Below, piece after piece: positions 18,073 to 25,821 of a DNA stretch of 61,895 nt. The position numbers were made by a program, and so were the translations under genes. The stretch covers positions 1 to 61,895 of IMG/VR virus record IMGVR_UViG_3300035564_000051. The stretch is one strand, 5' to 3'. The notes below the pieces were generated by a model that was not told where the DNA came from, did no database searches, and saw only the letters and a program-made list of their open reading frames with translations. This DNA comes from a virus. The number at the start of each line of letters is the position of its first letter. Position 1 is the first letter of the stretch.

Positions 18073-19131
18073 ATGGCGACAAAGCCAATCAGCGAGAATG
18101 TAAATTTCCCGAAATGGATGGCAAGGTTCAAAGAAATCAAGCATCTCGGCGGATATGTACAAGCTAGAAAGATGCGGAAGTTATTCGGTGGAAGTCTCAA
18201 TACATGGAAGACGCGAGTTGGTATGTTGGCAGATTTACTTGACGACCAATCGCGTAAAGAACGGCAACTCACCGAACAGGAAAAAGAGCAATACTTCGTA
18301 CAGAAAATCCTACTGCGGCCATATCCCTACCGCTTCCCCGGCCACAAGTTTGCAAGGAAGATCGACCTCGCCAAGACCCTGATTATCAGTGATCCACACG
18401 CGCCATACGAAAGCAAGAAACTCCAGGCTAAGATCCTTGCCGAAGAACACAATGCCGGACATTTGCACATCAATGGAGATGCGGCAGACTTCTATTCCAA
18501 GTCAAGGTTCCCAAAGGCTCAAGGACACATTGACTTCTATGCAGAGATCAGGGGTGTGTTCGACTATCTTGAGTGGTGCGCGATTCATTGGCATCGGGTA
18601 ACGATCATCCGGGGCAACCACGATGACCGACCAAAGAAAATGCTCATCGACTCACTCAAGTCTGATGAACTCTGGATGGTTGACTACGACCTCTTGAAAA
18701 GAATCACCTCCTACCTGCCGAACATCGAGCTGGTAGGGGAGAGGGTCAAGTCTGAGGAAAACGGTGATGTGCCGATAGAATTTGTTTGGCAGTTCGGGGA
18801 TGTGGTTTTCACTCACATCGAACGCTCACAGGTGCAGGCAAGCGGACTGCTCAAGACGGTTCACGATATGCTCATTGAGTGGTCGGAACATTTCAACCTG
18901 CAACCGTTCAAGTTCTTCGTTCAGGGACACAACCATAGGTGTGATACGAACCTTGTCGGGGGAAAGACTGGGTTCCTCTGTCCAATGGCCGCAGATCCAA
19001 CGGGAATGGGATTGAGGTATATCTATCATCCTTCAATGAGGGGGAAAGCCCCGGTTCTCGGTTACGCGGTTCTTGTCCGTGAGCATGGAAAAACAGTTTT
19101 CAACAAATCAAGAATCTATCGCTTGGAGTGA
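18073..19131 (+). CDS. Calcineurin-type metallophosphoesterase
   Basis: 352 aa. The catalytic metal motifs are in order: LIISDPHAPYES (D-x-H, about residue 107), HINGDAADFY (GDxxD, about 136), IIRGNHDD (GNHD/E, about 178), FTHIERS (H, about 248) and FVQGHNHR (GHxH, about 281). The first 75 residues are a basic helical region that could bind nucleic acid. Enzymes of this fold hydrolyse phosphodiesters or phosphomonoesters, including DNA, RNA and nucleotides; which one cannot be told. It lies between the membrane genes and a deoxyribosyltransferase-like gene. Confidence 0.8.
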   Translation: MATKPISENVNFPKWMARFKEIKHLGGYVQARKMRKLFGGSLNTWKTRVGMLADLLDDQSRKERQLTEQEKEQYFVQKILLRPYPYRFPGHKFARKIDLAKTLIISDPHAPYESKKLQAKILAEEHNAGHLHINGDAADFYSKSRFPKAQGHIDFYAEIRGVFDYLEWCAIHWHRVTIIRGNHDDRPKKMLIDSLKSDELWMVDYDLLKRITSYLPNIELVGERVKSEENGDVPIEFVWQFGDVVFTHIERSQVQASGLLKTVHDMLIEWSEHFNLQPFKFFVQGHNHRCDTNLVGGKTGFLCPMAADPTGMGLRYIYHPSMRGKAPVLGYAVLVREHGKTVFNKSRIYRLE

Positions 19132-19132
19132 A

Positions 19133-19486
19133 ATGAAAACAGTGTACGTAGCAGGACCGTATAGCAAAGGGGATTGCGCTCGCAATGTCCGCAACGCTAT
19201 CGACCTTCAAGAGTATCTCTACTGCAAGGGTTTCCATGTGTACAATCCACTGCTGACGCATTTCGTACACATGGTTCATCACCGGCCCTATGCTTTCTGG
19301 TTGAAAGAAGATATGTACTGGCTCTCAAAGTGTGATGCTCTAGTGAGGATTCAAGGTGAATCTTCCGGCGCTGACGGAGAAGTACAGGAAGCAATCAAAC
19401 TGAAAATCCCAGTAGGGGAGTTCCTCGGATTTTCTGCCGCGGGATTAAGTGCGCTGGATAAGTGGCTCGAAACATTGGAGGCTTAA
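19133..19486 (+). CDS. DUF4406/nucleoside 2-deoxyribosyltransferase-like protein
   Basis: 117 aa from ATG 19133, 1 nt after the metallophosphoesterase stop; a longer frame from 19073 lies inside that gene. VYVAGPYS at residues 3-10 and the C-terminal half SKCDALVRIQGESSGADGEVQEAIKLKIPV match the DUF4406/deoxyribosyltransferase fold: a glycine loop, then a D-x-x-G/S loop that binds the sugar. Phages use such enzymes in nucleotide salvage or base exchange. Here the substrate is not shown. Confidence 0.65.
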   Translation: MKTVYVAGPYSKGDCARNVRNAIDLQEYLYCKGFHVYNPLLTHFVHMVHHRPYAFWLKEDMYWLSKCDALVRIQGESSGADGEVQEAIKLKIPVGEFLGFSAAGLSALDKWLETLEA

Positions 19487-19759
19487 ATGGACTGGATAGG
19501 AAATGTTTTCATCGTCATTGGACTTTGGTTCATCGGCAACAAGAAAAGGTGGGCGTTCATCTTTTCAGTCATCGGCGAGACCGCTTGGATTATCTACGCG
19601 CTGACGATTGGGCTTTACAGTCTCGCGATCATCTGTACGGTGTTCGCTGGCCTTGCCGTGCGTAGCTACTGGAAGTGGGGCAAAGAGCAAACCCCTGCCG
19701 AGCGCGCCGCATGGACAATGAAACTCAAAGATGTTGGCAACGTGAAGGAGGTAAAGTGA
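19487..19759 (+). CDS. Small membrane protein, PnuC-like
   Basis: 90 aa with three hydrophobic helices in the first 65 residues (WIGNVFIVIGLWFIGNKKRW, FIFSVIGETAWIIYALTIG, LAIICTVFAGLAVRSYWKW). The pattern GNK.RW.F...GE..W..YA resembles the end of the PnuC nicotinamide riboside transporter and related small phage membrane proteins. It is too short for a whole transporter. The C-terminal tail is charged. Confidence 0.45.
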   Translation: MDWIGNVFIVIGLWFIGNKKRWAFIFSVIGETAWIIYALTIGLYSLAIICTVFAGLAVRSYWKWGKEQTPAERAAWTMKLKDVGNVKEVK

Positions 19760-20298
19760 AATCCAATTCCAACAAGTTCCTGACCATCGCCGCAGGAGTA
19801 ATCCTCACCGACGATCTGGATGATTTTGCAGTGAGTCTCGATCCACACTTTGAACTCTTTGGCGTTCATGCGATAATCACTTCCGCTGTTCGCACCGAAG
19901 CCTCTCAAATGGAGTTGATTCGTAAGAAAGCCATCGAGTGCAATCTCACCTTCGCATGGCCGGTTGAAACAATGAACATGGAAGAGCTTGTCGAGTGGGG
20001 TGATAAGACCGTTCCCTTCTGGCAAGTCGTCTGGTCGCAACTTCTTTCCATCGGTCAAATGATAAATCCCCCAATCCCCGCCAAAGCAGAATTTGAATAC
20101 ATCCATGCAGACGGAAGACACATTCCACCAGGGCATGAGGTAGGCATCAGTGAGCATCAGGAGAAGAAAGCCATTGACATCGCCCGCAATGAACTCCACC
20201 TGATTGAGAAATGTCTGGATCACGCGAAGCTCTCAGGTGTGAATCTCAAATATCTCATTGAGCCAAAGAACGGCTGTGTACACACGGTGAAGGTATGA
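19756..20298 (+). CDS. M15-like peptidase, candidate endolysin
   Basis: 180 aa from GTG 19756, chosen because GGAGG lies 5-9 nt upstream (19747-19751) and the start overlaps the previous stop. Metal-ligand-like motifs are ITSAVRTEASQ (compare 'TSGYRS' of M15 enzymes), ISEHQEKKAIDI (S-x-H-x-x-x-x-A-x-D) and a terminal VHTVKV (compare 'HVHV'). M15 enzymes cut D-Ala or L-Ala/D-Glu links of peptidoglycan. The H...D...H order fits, but the G of the SxHxxGxAxD motif is a Lys. Location among membrane genes supports lysis. Confidence 0.5.
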   Translation: MKSNSNKFLTIAAGVILTDDLDDFAVSLDPHFELFGVHAIITSAVRTEASQMELIRKKAIECNLTFAWPVETMNMEELVEWGDKTVPFWQVVWSQLLSIGQMINPPIPAKAEFEYIHADGRHIPPGHEVGISEHQEKKAIDIARNELHLIEKCLDHAKLSGVNLKYLIEPKNGCVHTVKV

Positions 20299-20990
20299 AA
20301 GCCCTCGACATCTTGAAGAAGGTTCTCGAGTACTCCAAGTTCATCATCGCCATCTGTGTTGGCCTAGCCATCTACCATTTCTTCCTTCCGTCAAAGACCG
20401 TGTACGTTCAAAAGCCTGTGCCCGTCTACGACTCAGCGCGTGTAGCTGAAGCAAGCCAGAGGTATCAAAAGCTCATGGCCGATACAGTAGCAACTTTGTG
20501 GGAGAAGATTCTGGGGCTGAAACAGCGCACCGCGCCAACAGGTTACTACGGAAAGCTAGATCCCCTGCCAATTAGCCTCGGTGTACCAATCAAGTACGGC
20601 CATGACAGTCTGATAACCTACACGCCTCTAGCCTTCGACGTACCGATTGCAATGGAGGCAACGAGAGATCAAGTGAGCATTACGACTGAAAACCCCGCCA
20701 ATGCCGCAAGGGGAGAGCCTGCGGTCAAACTGTACCAATGGCCCAGAGTGACAAGAGATTTCTTCTTTGCGATTGCCCCGACAAGTGACTATGCAAGTCT
20801 AAATGGAATCAATCTAGTCTTCAAGAAGCGCGCCTTTGAATTTGATGGCTTCGGAATCATCCTCGGGGCTGGCTATCCAAGAGAGTATTACGCCGGAGTA
20901 GATGCGAGGTTCATCTTCTGGGAGCAGCTCGAACTCACACCGCGGCTATTGAGCACTCAAGCCAACATCGAGGCAAGGTGGAAGTTCTAG
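20295..20990 (+). CDS. Membrane-anchored periplasmic protein, spanin-like candidate
   Basis: 231 aa, overlapping the previous gene (ATGA). A basic N-terminus is followed by one membrane helix (FIIAICVGLAIYHFF, about 16-31). The remainder would be periplasmic and beta-rich, with repeated strands such as FEFDGFGIILGAGYP, YAGVDARFIF and LELTPRL, ending in ARWKF. A terminal Phe is the hallmark of outer-membrane beta strands, so the C-terminus may interact with the outer membrane. Linking both membranes is the job of spanins, which fits its place last in the lysis region. This is an inference. Confidence 0.45.
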   Translation: MKALDILKKVLEYSKFIIAICVGLAIYHFFLPSKTVYVQKPVPVYDSARVAEASQRYQKLMADTVATLWEKILGLKQRTAPTGYYGKLDPLPISLGVPIKYGHDSLITYTPLAFDVPIAMEATRDQVSITTENPANAARGEPAVKLYQWPRVTRDFFFAIAPTSDYASLNGINLVFKKRAFEFDGFGIILGAGYPREYYAGVDARFIFWEQLELTPRLLSTQANIEARWKF

Positions 20991-21044
20991 GTAAAATAAG
21001 AAATTCCATATTTTAGGTTAGGCTGATTGTCTAAACCTCAGGAT

Positions 21045-21062
21045 GGGAGTTGACAACTTCCC
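21045..21062. promoter_or_regulatory. Palindromic operator-like site
   Basis: A perfect 11-bp palindrome AGTTG-A-CAACT (21048-21058) is flanked by GGG and TCCC. It contains a TTGACA hexamer, but no good -10 box follows at the usual distance. It may be an operator or a weak hairpin between the late and early regions. Confidence 0.35.
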
Positions 21063-21145
21063 AACTCGGCACGGCTTTTGTAGTCGTAAACAAGTTGTAA
21101 ACCGTGGCACAGTTCTTTCCGCACAGAATTTTGTAAAATGAGGTA

Positions 21146-21174
21146 TTGACTTTCGACCCTCGCGGTTGTATCAT
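21146..21174 (+). promoter_or_regulatory. Strong sigma70-like promoter for the early region
   Basis: TTGACT (21146-21151), a 17-nt spacer and TATCAT (21169-21174): the best plus-strand promoter match I see. It lies in the longest non-coding gap (20991-21224) and faces the early genes. A second possible -10 (TAAAAT, 21134-21139) lies just upstream without a clear -35. The rest of the gap shows no other feature apart from the palindrome near 21053. Confidence 0.6.
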
Positions 21175-21224
21175 TACACCGTCATCTCGCAGCAATGACT
21201 CACAGTAGTCGGAGCTAAGAAACC

Positions 21225-21380
21225 GTGACCACAGCGCTCACCAAGAACTCTCTCATCGTTCAAGATCGTGGCTGCATCCGTCAGTACCACTTCCGCGCGT
21301 GTCTGTGTGTGTTCACATTAGCCTTCCGTGATTATCAAAACACTTGGAAGGTCATGCTGGCAAAAGTAGGGAGCAACTAA
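21225..21380 (+). CDS. Small early ORF, 51 aa
   Basis: GTG-start frame of 51 codons (VTTALTKNSLIVQDRGCIR... ending LAKVGSN) with GGAG at 21211-21214. It ends 1 nt before the next gene and is the first frame after the promoter. It contains three Cys and many aromatic and Arg residues. No family is recognised. Such a first early gene could be a host-takeover peptide, but coding is not certain. Confidence 0.4.
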   Translation: MTTALTKNSLIVQDRGCIRQYHFRACLCVFTLAFRDYQNTWKVMLAKVGSN

Positions 21381-21381
21381 C

Positions 21382-21612
21382 GTGCTCTGTGTTCAACTAA
21401 CCAACGCGAGATTAAGCAAGGCAAAGGCGCTGTCTTTTGCCAGAGCATTTTCGCGTCACATCACTTGCTACCTGCATCGCACTCCCTGGTCAAAGGACAA
21501 GAACAAACTCTATTCAGTTGTACGTCCCTATGAAGAAGCACCAGTATCTAAGACTGACAAAGTGAAGAAGATCCCAGATCAGAAGTTAGAGAAGGTGACA
21601 ATCACGAAGTAA
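21382..21612 (+). CDS. Small basic early protein
   Basis: 76 aa from GTG 21382, with GGGAG 7-11 nt upstream, inside the end of the preceding frame. It is very basic (KAKALSFARAFSRHITCYLHR; KTDKVKKIPDQKLEKVTITK), consistent with nucleic-acid binding or a host-directed early protein. No family is recognised. Confidence 0.5.
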   Translation: MLCVQLTNARLSKAKALSFARAFSRHITCYLHRTPWSKDKNKLYSVVRPYEEAPVSKTDKVKKIPDQKLEKVTITK

Positions 21613-21696
21613 CCCGTGGATGGCTCCCTGTTCGTCCCTTCCAGGACGGCGGGGAGTCTGAAGCGGTTTTCAAAACATCCTGGAAGGATAAACCAA

Positions 21697-21987
21697 ATGG
21701 AAAACTCACTCTTCGTAATCGTTCCCGATCAGAGAAGGGTTCTTGCAGAACGGAAAGACTTAGGCCAGATCGAGTCGTTCCTGCGCGAACACGCGTACAA
21801 GTCAGATGCTCAAGAAGCCTGCGAATCTCTGGGCGCGGTGATTGCGATTGATTTCACCCTTGCCGCGGAAATGGAACACCGCGCGTATGTCAAGGGCTAC
21901 CAGCGCGCCATCACCGACCTTCGCAACCCCAAGAACGCACACATGAAGATTCATCGCTTCGCAACCGTGGAGGCCAATCATGGCTAA
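21697..21987 (+). CDS. Hypothetical early protein
   Basis: 96 aa from ATG 21697, chosen for its GGAAGGA site at 21682-21688 over the longer frame from 21616. It starts MENSLFVIVPDQRRVLAERKDLGQI and is mostly helical afterwards (AACESLGAV-type helix, then EMEHRAYVKGYQRAITDL). It overlaps the zinc-ribbon gene by 8 bp. The function is unknown. Confidence 0.55.
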   Translation: MENSLFVIVPDQRRVLAERKDLGQIESFLREHAYKSDAQEACESLGAVIAIDFTLAAEMEHRAYVKGYQRAITDLRNPKNAHMKIHRFATVEANHG

Positions 21988-22201
21988 CATGAGCCTGCCC
22001 GGAATCAATCCGCCAAAGTCTACACACGAAGGCGCGCTCTTTGAGCCGACCCTTCACCGATCCTGCGATCATTCAAACGATCATCAGCTGACGCATCAAG
22101 ACAATTTCGTCACCTGTTACTTTTGCGGACGCGAATATATCTGGACATACGAACCCTGCCGATGTCCAGATTGCAAACGCCATCAACCCGATATTTTCTA
22201 A
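21980..22201 (+). CDS. Small zinc-ribbon-like protein
   Basis: 73 aa. CDH...H...H, then CYFCGREY and CRCPDCKRH provide two knuckles typical of a treble-clef or zinc-ribbon domain. Probably DNA- or protein-binding. It lies upstream of the OB-like and recombination-associated genes, in the same transcription direction. Confidence 0.55.
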   Translation: MANMSLPGINPPKSTHEGALFEPTLHRSCDHSNDHQLTHQDNFVTCYFCGREYIWTYEPCRCPDCKRHQPDIF

Positions 22202-22225
22202 TCAATCCCTGGAAGGAGCACTACA

Positions 22226-22750
22226 ATGCCCAACAAACCGCAAATGGAGTTTCCGTCAAACGTGCCGCAGACCGTTGAACTGGTCAAGATGTTCAAGCAC
22301 GGTCAGAACGATCACGGCGAGTACTACGCGTGGGAATTCAAGCACGAAGGAGTAAGCAAAGTCTTTTTCGCCAAAGAAGCCCTTCAGAAGAAATTGGTAG
22401 AGTTCAAGGCGGGTCAAACCGTTGTCGTCAATTACCAAGAGAAAAAGGGAGAGAAGGGAACATTCCATGTGTGGGATGTGAAGGAAGCACTCTTTGATGA
22501 AAAGGGCAAAGCCCCGAAACAGACTCCGCCTGACATCACCAAGAGCGAACCGGCGTACAAGACCTACCGCGAGAATCGCGTCCGCCTGATGAAAGAGAAT
22601 CTTCAGGATGCGGCGACAATCGCGCAAGGCTTTAACGAATGGCTCGGCAAACAAGGCAACGGCGAGTGGACCCGCCTGATGCTCGATCATTCGGATGTTC
22701 GCGCAATCGCGGTGAGCTTTGGAATCAGCTACGAAAGGAAAACCGCCTGA
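22226..22750 (+). CDS. OB-fold-like single-strand DNA-binding candidate
   Basis: 174 aa with GGAAGGAG before the ATG. Residues 15-95 alternate beta strands in an OB-like order (VELVKMFKHG, YYAWEFKHEG, KVFFAKEAL, QTVVVNYQEKKG, GTFHVWDVKEA). The second half is helical with an acidic/basic end. It lies immediately before the coiled-coil recombination-associated protein and a DnaQ-type exonuclease, as phage SSBs often do. I see no exact SSB signature, so the assignment is by fold pattern and context. Confidence 0.45.
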   Translation: MPNKPQMEFPSNVPQTVELVKMFKHGQNDHGEYYAWEFKHEGVSKVFFAKEALQKKLVEFKAGQTVVVNYQEKKGEKGTFHVWDVKEALFDEKGKAPKQTPPDITKSEPAYKTYRENRVRLMKENLQDAATIAQGFNEWLGKQGNGEWTRLMLDHSDVRAIAVSFGISYERKTA

Positions 22751-23484
22751 TGGAAACCACCGAACTGAGCATCTACCAAAAGGGCGAGATCACCCTGGCT
22801 GAGATTCAAGAGAAAGCCAAAACCCTTCAGATCACCGATGAATCTCTCGGCTACTGGGCGGAGTCAATGGCTATTGCAAGGAAACTCGCAACCAGCCTCG
22901 ATGCCGAGAGAAAACGCGAGAAAGAAGAACCCTTGCTCAAATGTCAGGAGATCGACGCTCGATACGGCGCGCTTATCAAGCCCTGTCAGGAACTCGGCGT
23001 GAAGATCGAAAACACCATTGCAGCCTTCAACCGGGCGAAGAAGGAAGAAGCCGAACGCAAGCAACGCGAGTACGAGCGTCAAGTCAGAGAAGCAGAAGAA
23101 GCCCGACTCGCAGAAGAACGCCGGAAGAAAGAAGAATACGAGCGAGAACTTGCCGAAGCCAAGAAGAAGCAAGAGGAACAAGCGAAGGAAGCGGAGAAGA
23201 AGGGCGTTGAACCCTTCCCTCCGGCAGAGATTCCGAAGCCACCCGAACCAGTGGTCCCGGTCTACGTCGCCCCGCCTCCGCCGATTGAGCCTCCAAAAGC
23301 AAAAATCGCAACCACACTCGGTAGTGTGAAGATCAAAGAGCGATGGACGTATGAAGTGGTGGACTTCAACCTCGTTCCGCGGGAGTTCATGATGGTCGAT
23401 CAAAGGGGCGTAATTGGTGCGATCAACGCCAAGATCGGATTTGTCCGAACCATCCCCGGACTCAGAATCTTTCCAGAGGAATAA
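22750..23484 (+). CDS. Coiled-coil recombination-associated phage protein
   Basis: 244 aa from ATG 22750 in a TGATG overlap. A helical N-terminus is followed by a long, highly charged coiled coil (about 80-155; KKEEAERKQREYERQVREAE and on). A Pro-rich linker (about 160-185) then leads to a small C-terminal domain: WTYEVVDFNLVPREFMMVD...IPGLRIFPEE. This C-terminal pattern, ending in 'IPG.RI..E', recurs in phage proteins encoded beside RecT/ERF recombinases and single-strand binding proteins. No recombinase is recognised here. Role in recombination inferred from family resemblance. Confidence 0.55.
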   Translation: METTELSIYQKGEITLAEIQEKAKTLQITDESLGYWAESMAIARKLATSLDAERKREKEEPLLKCQEIDARYGALIKPCQELGVKIENTIAAFNRAKKEEAERKQREYERQVREAEEARLAEERRKKEEYERELAEAKKKQEEQAKEAEKKGVEPFPPAEIPKPPEPVVPVYVAPPPPIEPPKAKIATTLGSVKIKERWTYEVVDFNLVPREFMMVDQRGVIGAINAKIGFVRTIPGLRIFPEE

Positions 23485-23486
23485 CC

Positions 23487-24044
23487 ATGCCAAAGTATTG
23501 CTTCCTCGACAGTGAGACCGGCGGAACCGACCCCAAGCGCCACGCACTCCTTCAGGTGGCGGGAATCATCGTCACCAACGATCAAGAAGTAGCCTCATTC
23601 AACTTCCACATTCAACCCTTCCCAACGGATGTGGTAGAAGATTCCGCTCTGGCAATCAACGGTATCAAGCGGGAAGAACTCTCAGGCTACGAAGATCCCA
23701 AGAAGGTACACGATATGCTTGTAGGGGCGTTGGGGATTCATGTGGACAAGTTCGACAAGCATGACAAGTACGTTTTCACTGGTTACAAAGCTCAGTTCGA
23801 CTACGACTTCCTCAGAGCATTTTTTGAGAAGTGCGGAGATCAGTACTTCGGCTCGTTTTTCTGGAACCCCGCGCTGGACATAATGACACTGGCATATTCA
23901 AAGCTACTTTCCCGGCGACCGATGATGCCAAACTTCAAACTGGGAACGGTAGCAGCAGAATTTAGCCTGAAGCCCGAAGGAACGCTGCATGATGCCCTGG
24001 CAGACATTCGCCTGACAAAACAACTATTCGACAAACTGAAATGA
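23487..24044 (+). CDS. DnaQ-like 3'-5' exonuclease (DEDDh)
   Basis: 185 aa. Exo I is FLDSETGGTDPKRHALLQVAG (D8, E10); Exo II is YKAQFDYDFLRAFFE; Exo III is LHDALADIRLTKQLF with the H-x(4)-D pair. These give a complete DEDDh set. The enzyme degrades single-stranded DNA or RNA from the 3' end and usually acts in proofreading or nucleic-acid turnover. No polymerase is encoded in the window, so it may act with a host polymerase or in host DNA degradation. It overlaps the zinc-hook gene. Confidence 0.85.
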   Translation: MPKYCFLDSETGGTDPKRHALLQVAGIIVTNDQEVASFNFHIQPFPTDVVEDSALAINGIKREELSGYEDPKKVHDMLVGALGIHVDKFDKHDKYVFTGYKAQFDYDFLRAFFEKCGDQYFGSFFWNPALDIMTLAYSKLLSRRPMMPNFKLGTVAAEFSLKPEGTLHDALADIRLTKQLFDKLK

Positions 24045-24436
24045 CCCCCTCAACAACGTCCGCGCTTTCAGAGAACTCTTTGGTGGGAATCGGGACCCTG
24101 GAGGCGCGGGCGAAGGAGAAAAAGAAACAGTACCTGACCGAGCAAAAGGTCTACCAGCAATCACTCATCACGTTTGAGAACTTGCGCGAAGAACTGGAAG
24201 AGACCGAACGAGCTATCGGAGATTTTGATGACGGCACATGCCCCGTCTGCCACAATCAGCCAGCAAAGACATTCGCTGACCTCAAGGCCAAGCGCACCGA
24301 ACTGGAAACTAAACTTGCAAAAGCCAACGAAGAAAAGGAAGAGAAGAACGTGCTTCTCTATGACATTAGCCTTGAAGTGAATAACCTCGAAACCGAGATC
24401 CATCAGGAACTTCTTAGACAGAGAGGGAAGCTATGA
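24041..24436 (+). CDS. Free-standing Rad50/SbcC-type zinc-hook coiled-coil protein
   Basis: 131 aa, overlapping the exonuclease by ATGA. Two charged coiled-coil arms (about 20-62 and 80-130) flank a CPVC motif at about residue 68 (DGTCPVCHNQPAKT). C-P-x-C between antiparallel coils is the zinc hook by which Rad50/SbcC dimers clasp one metal. The ATPase halves are absent. It could dimerise by zinc, or interfere with host SbcCD/Rad50, a nuclease that attacks phage DNA; the interference idea is an inference. Confidence 0.65.
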   Translation: MTPSTTSALSENSLVGIGTLEARAKEKKKQYLTEQKVYQQSLITFENLREELEETERAIGDFDDGTCPVCHNQPAKTFADLKAKRTELETKLAKANEEKEEKNVLLYDISLEVNNLETEIHQELLRQRGKL

Positions 24437-24636
24437 TCGACCGTACCATGCTCTACTGTTTCGGAAGCCTGATGATTCTCTTTGTTGGCGGTGGTTATGC
24501 AGGGTGGTATCTGGCCGGTGACGATTGGACGCTTCGGGGTATGTTCACATTCGCCGGAGCATTCATAGGAAGTGCATTGTGGTTTATAGGAATGTTCGCA
24601 TGGATGAAATGGAAAACGTACAAAGGAACAAATTAA
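24433..24636 (+). CDS. Small two-span membrane protein
   Basis: 67 aa, overlapping the previous gene by 4 bp. Two hydrophobic helices (LYCFGSLMILFVGGGYAGWYL and MFTFAGAFIGSALWFIGMF) are linked by a short acidic loop, with a basic C-terminus (WMKWKTYKGTN). No family is recognised. Confidence 0.55.
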   Translation: MIDRTMLYCFGSLMILFVGGGYAGWYLAGDDWTLRGMFTFAGAFIGSALWFIGMFAWMKWKTYKGTN

Positions 24637-24649
24637 ACTAGGAGGAAAA

Positions 24650-25171
24650 ATGAAACGCACATCGCTTTACGGAATTCTTATCGCACTTGTGGCAGTCCTA
24701 TTTATGATTGGCCTGACCGCGCTGGTCCAGGGAGATTCCCCTGGAGCTTCAAAGGCATCTGTGTTTCGACAGAAAGCCAATAGGATAGTTCAACTCAGAG
24801 CGCACAATACACCAGTTTCAAAGGATGATTACCTATTGATGGGGTGTGACAATTCTTGCGCGCGCCGCAATCACCCACAGGTTCCAGAAGACGAACTAAG
24901 AGAGTTTATTTGGATGGCCGGAGGTGAAGATTTGAGCGAGCGAGAGGCGGGATATAATGCCGAGGCCACTCAGGATGCTAAAACCGGAAAATGGCACATT
25001 GATAGATTTTTGAACGACTGTACGAAATCCAAATATCAGGCATCTCCAGAGGAAGTCGCATGGCATTATTTGCGCGTGGTGGAACTCCGCGCAAAGGGAA
25101 TACCGAGAGATGAACGTATCGCTACAATGACGGCAGAAGCAAAGGGTAAGCCGTGGTTAAAGCTCAAATGA
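24650..25171 (+). CDS. Protein with N-terminal membrane anchor or signal
   Basis: 173 aa, AGGAGG upstream. MKR is followed by a long hydrophobic segment (LYGILIALVAVLFMIGLTALV), then a charged helical body with four Cys (CDNSCARR..., DCTKSK). The anchor could be a signal peptide or a single span with the body outside the inner membrane. The gap that follows (25172-25287) contains no gene. The function is unknown. Confidence 0.55.
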   Translation: MKRTSLYGILIALVAVLFMIGLTALVQGDSPGASKASVFRQKANRIVQLRAHNTPVSKDDYLLMGCDNSCARRNHPQVPEDELREFIWMAGGEDLSEREAGYNAEATQDAKTGKWHIDRFLNDCTKSKYQASPEEVAWHYLRVVELRAKGIPRDERIATMTAEAKGKPWLKLK

Positions 25172-25287
25172 GTATTGAACCTTAACCCGCTTGTTCTTTT
25201 GTCATTTGGTGTAAGGTCTGACTCGCAGCAACTACATAAGCCATTGTAGTATCGGCGGCGGGTTGGGGTTCTTAAAAGGAAAGAAGG

Positions 25288-25821
25288 ATGGATCATTACG
25301 AATACACTAACGCAGACCGGGAAGCGCTCAAGCGCCAATACCGGAAAAAGTGGGCTGACGAAGAATGGGAACTTCAGCGACAACTTTGGGAAAAACGGGA
25401 AAGGGAAAGAAGGATGAAACTCTACATCTACGATGGGCCTGATGGAATCTTTTGGTCCAAGTATCCACCGAGCGCTCAAAGTCCACTTGTTCTCGGCACA
25501 ATCGAAGTCCAAGAGCCGGGGGAACGATTGCAAATCTTCGATGAACTCTGCCTGAAGTCGGAACTTAAACAGGTAGATGACCTTTTGGCCCGACTGGAAA
25601 TTGAACGATTCGGTTCGACATTTCGGACAAACAGACGAATCGAGCGCATTCTAGGATTGACGAGCGCCCCCAAGAAAACCGTGGTGAAGGAAATACCACT
25701 GCAACTCGTTCCACCAACACCGCGCACTCTGGATTCTGATGGCAATGTTCGTCATTCAATCGCGGTTGGTCTTCCTCCCAAGGCGTTCAACATAAAACTG
25801 ATCTACGAGGATGAACAGTGA
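25288..25821 (+). CDS. Hypothetical protein upstream of the glycan cassette
   Basis: 177 aa with AAGGAAAGAAGG before ATG 25288. The N-terminal 42 residues are highly charged and helical (REALKRQYRKKWADEEWEL). A small alpha/beta part follows (MKLYIYDGPDGIFWSKYPP). Its stop overlaps the GTG start of the membrane glycosyltransferase, so the two are co-translated. No family is recognised. Confidence 0.5.
   Translation: MDHYEYTNADREALKRQYRKKWADEEWELQRQLWEKRERERRMKLYIYDGPDGIFWSKYPPSAQSPLVLGTIEVQEPGERLQIFDELCLKSELKQVDDLLARLEIERFGSTFRTNRRIERILGLTSAPKKTVVKEIPLQLVPPTPRTLDSDGNVRHSIAVGLPPKAFNIKLIYEDEQ

Noticed and set aside
21050-21078. TTGACA hexamer as a promoter -35
   Set aside because: No acceptable -10 at 16-18 nt; the hexamer is part of the palindrome.
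25172-25287. Possible promoter or terminator in the gap before the glycan cassette
   Set aside because: AACCCGC/GCGGGTT can pair over a long loop and TTGTCA occurs, but neither gives a convincing promoter or terminator.
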